Both the position numbers and the translations under genes were made by a program. Under the pieces are notes generated by a model. The model was not told where the DNA came from, did no database searches, and saw nothing but the letters and a program-made list of their open reading frames with translations. 15,704 bases of DNA from DATGYC01 sp035298385 (GTDB lineage: Bacteria; Bacillota; Sulfobacillia; Symbiobacteriales; Symbiobacteriaceae), in the NCBI GenBank assembly GCA_035298385.1, contig DATGYC010000037.1, forward strand, positions 1 to 15,704, in the 5' to 3' direction. The stretch's first letter is position 1. Every line of letters starts with the position of its first letter. Shown one piece after another: positions 15,098 through 15,704 of this stretch.

Positions 15098-15704
15098 CCG
15101 AGTCCCTCCTTTGCTGCAGGGCGCCCTTGACCAGATCGATCAGGTGGGCCTTGTCCGCCTCACTGCTGACCAGATCTAGTTCCGTGGTGTCAACGGTCAG
15201 AACCCGGGTATCGCCCAGGTAAGCCGGGACGTCCTGGAAGTACCGCTGATACTCATCGGCAAGGCCCATGATGTAGTGCGGGTCCATATTCCGCTCAAAG
15301 GGCCGATCACGGCGGGCGATCCGCTCCATGACGGCGCTGTGGTCGGCGTGCAGATAGAGCACTAGGTCAGCCTTGGGCAGGTCACCGGTCAGGACGGAGT
15401 AGACCTGCAGGTACTTCTCCCGCTTCGTGCCCGAGAGGGTCAGCCCGGCAAAGATGCGATTCTTGAGGATGTTGTAGTCAGAGACGATCGTGGTGCCAGC
15501 GGCCAGCTTGCGGCCGGTATCCTCCAACTGCTTGATTCGGTTCAGCAGGAAGAAGGTCTCAAGCTGTAGCGCCCAGGCATCACGGTCCTGGTAGAAGTCC
15601 TTCAAGAAGGGGTTCTCCTCGACGATCTCAAAGAGTGTCTCGCCACCCATCGCCTCGCTAAGCAGGCGAGTGACGGTCGTCTTGCCCACGCCGATGACGC
15701 CTTC
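15063..15704 (-). CDS. dgk: Deoxyguanosine kinase, 5' end cut by window edge
   Basis: This is the partner kinase, expected to phosphorylate deoxyguanosine. 213 residues are visible. The frame is still open at the right edge, inside the P-loop (EGVIGVGKTT), so only a short N-terminus should be missing. It shows VEENPFLKDFY, a LQLETFFLLNR segment, a DY-N-LKN motif (SDYNILKNRIF) and a lid with ARRDRPFER, all resembling Bacillus YaaG. The DRS of its partner is replaced by SDY, the usual difference between the pair. It is the upstream gene of a two-gene operon and overlaps dck by 35 bp. In lactobacilli such tandem kinases form heterodimers; whether that happens here is unknown. Confidence 0.93.
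   Translation of the reverse strand, partial: EGVIGVGKTTVTRLLSEAMGGETLFEIVEENPFLKDFYQDRDAWALQLETFFLLNRIKQLEDTGRKLAAGTTIVSDYNILKNRIFAGLTLSGTKREKYLQVYSVLTGDLPKADLVLYLHADHSAVMERIARRDRPFERNMDPHYIMGLADEYQRYFQDVPAYLGDTRVLTVDTTELDLVSSEADKAHLIDLVKGALQQRRDSVVPILESAHSA

Overview
The window is about 15.7 kb of GC-rich bacterial chromosome (roughly 60% G+C), densely coded and mostly transcribed leftward (minus strand). Nothing in it is clearly phage, plasmid or insertion sequence. A perfect CIRCE operator on groES-groEL, a tandem dgk-dck kinase pair like Bacillus yaaG-yaaF, strong AGGAGG ribosome sites, GTG/TTG starts and a sigma-D/sigma-28-like motAB promoter suggest a flagellated, Gram-positive-type (Terrabacteria, perhaps Bacillota-like) organism. 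This lineage is an inference; no rRNA or marker fixes it.

Layout from left to right: a GAF-GAF-GGDEF-HD-GYP cyclic-di-GMP protein (60-2138, minus); two unrecognised small membrane proteins that overlap tail to tail (2308-2691 plus, 2654-3271 minus); the flagellar stator pair motA-motB (3338-4917, minus) with its own promoter and terminator; a nitrilase-family amidohydrolase (5072-5908, minus); a block of 57-bp hairpin repeats (5961-6106); a secreted M14 zinc carboxypeptidase with a C-terminal beta domain (6205-8001, plus) and a strong terminator; a YeiH-family permease and an MFS exporter, possibly one unit (8045-10438, minus); groES-groEL under CIRCE control (10652-12713, minus); a ferritin with altered ferroxidase ligands (12832-13392, minus); an unrecognised beta-rich protein (13497-14261, minus); and the dgk-dck deoxynucleoside kinase operon, whose first gene runs off the right edge (14420-15704, minus).

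Most of this is housekeeping or ordinary accessory content, and I see no complete new multi-gene system. The most unusual signals are: (1) two tandem hairpin repeat units at 5961-6071 that differ by a compensatory C-G to T-A change in the same stem position; (2) a ferritin whose ferroxidase residues Glu50, His53 and Glu130 are replaced by Lys, Asn and Val, resembling the change that defines animal L-chain ferritin, plus an arginine-rich tail; and (3) about 20 copies of the palindrome GGGCGCCC, far above chance, concentrated in intergenic hairpins.

Gene-free stretches: 2139-2307 holds an AT-rich promoter and a hairpin; 4918-5071 holds the motAB promoter; 5909-6204 holds the repeat block and an AT-rich leader; 10439-10651 holds several hairpins; 12614-12831 holds CIRCE, the groES promoter and paired palindromes. 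No tRNA, rRNA or CRISPR array was seen.
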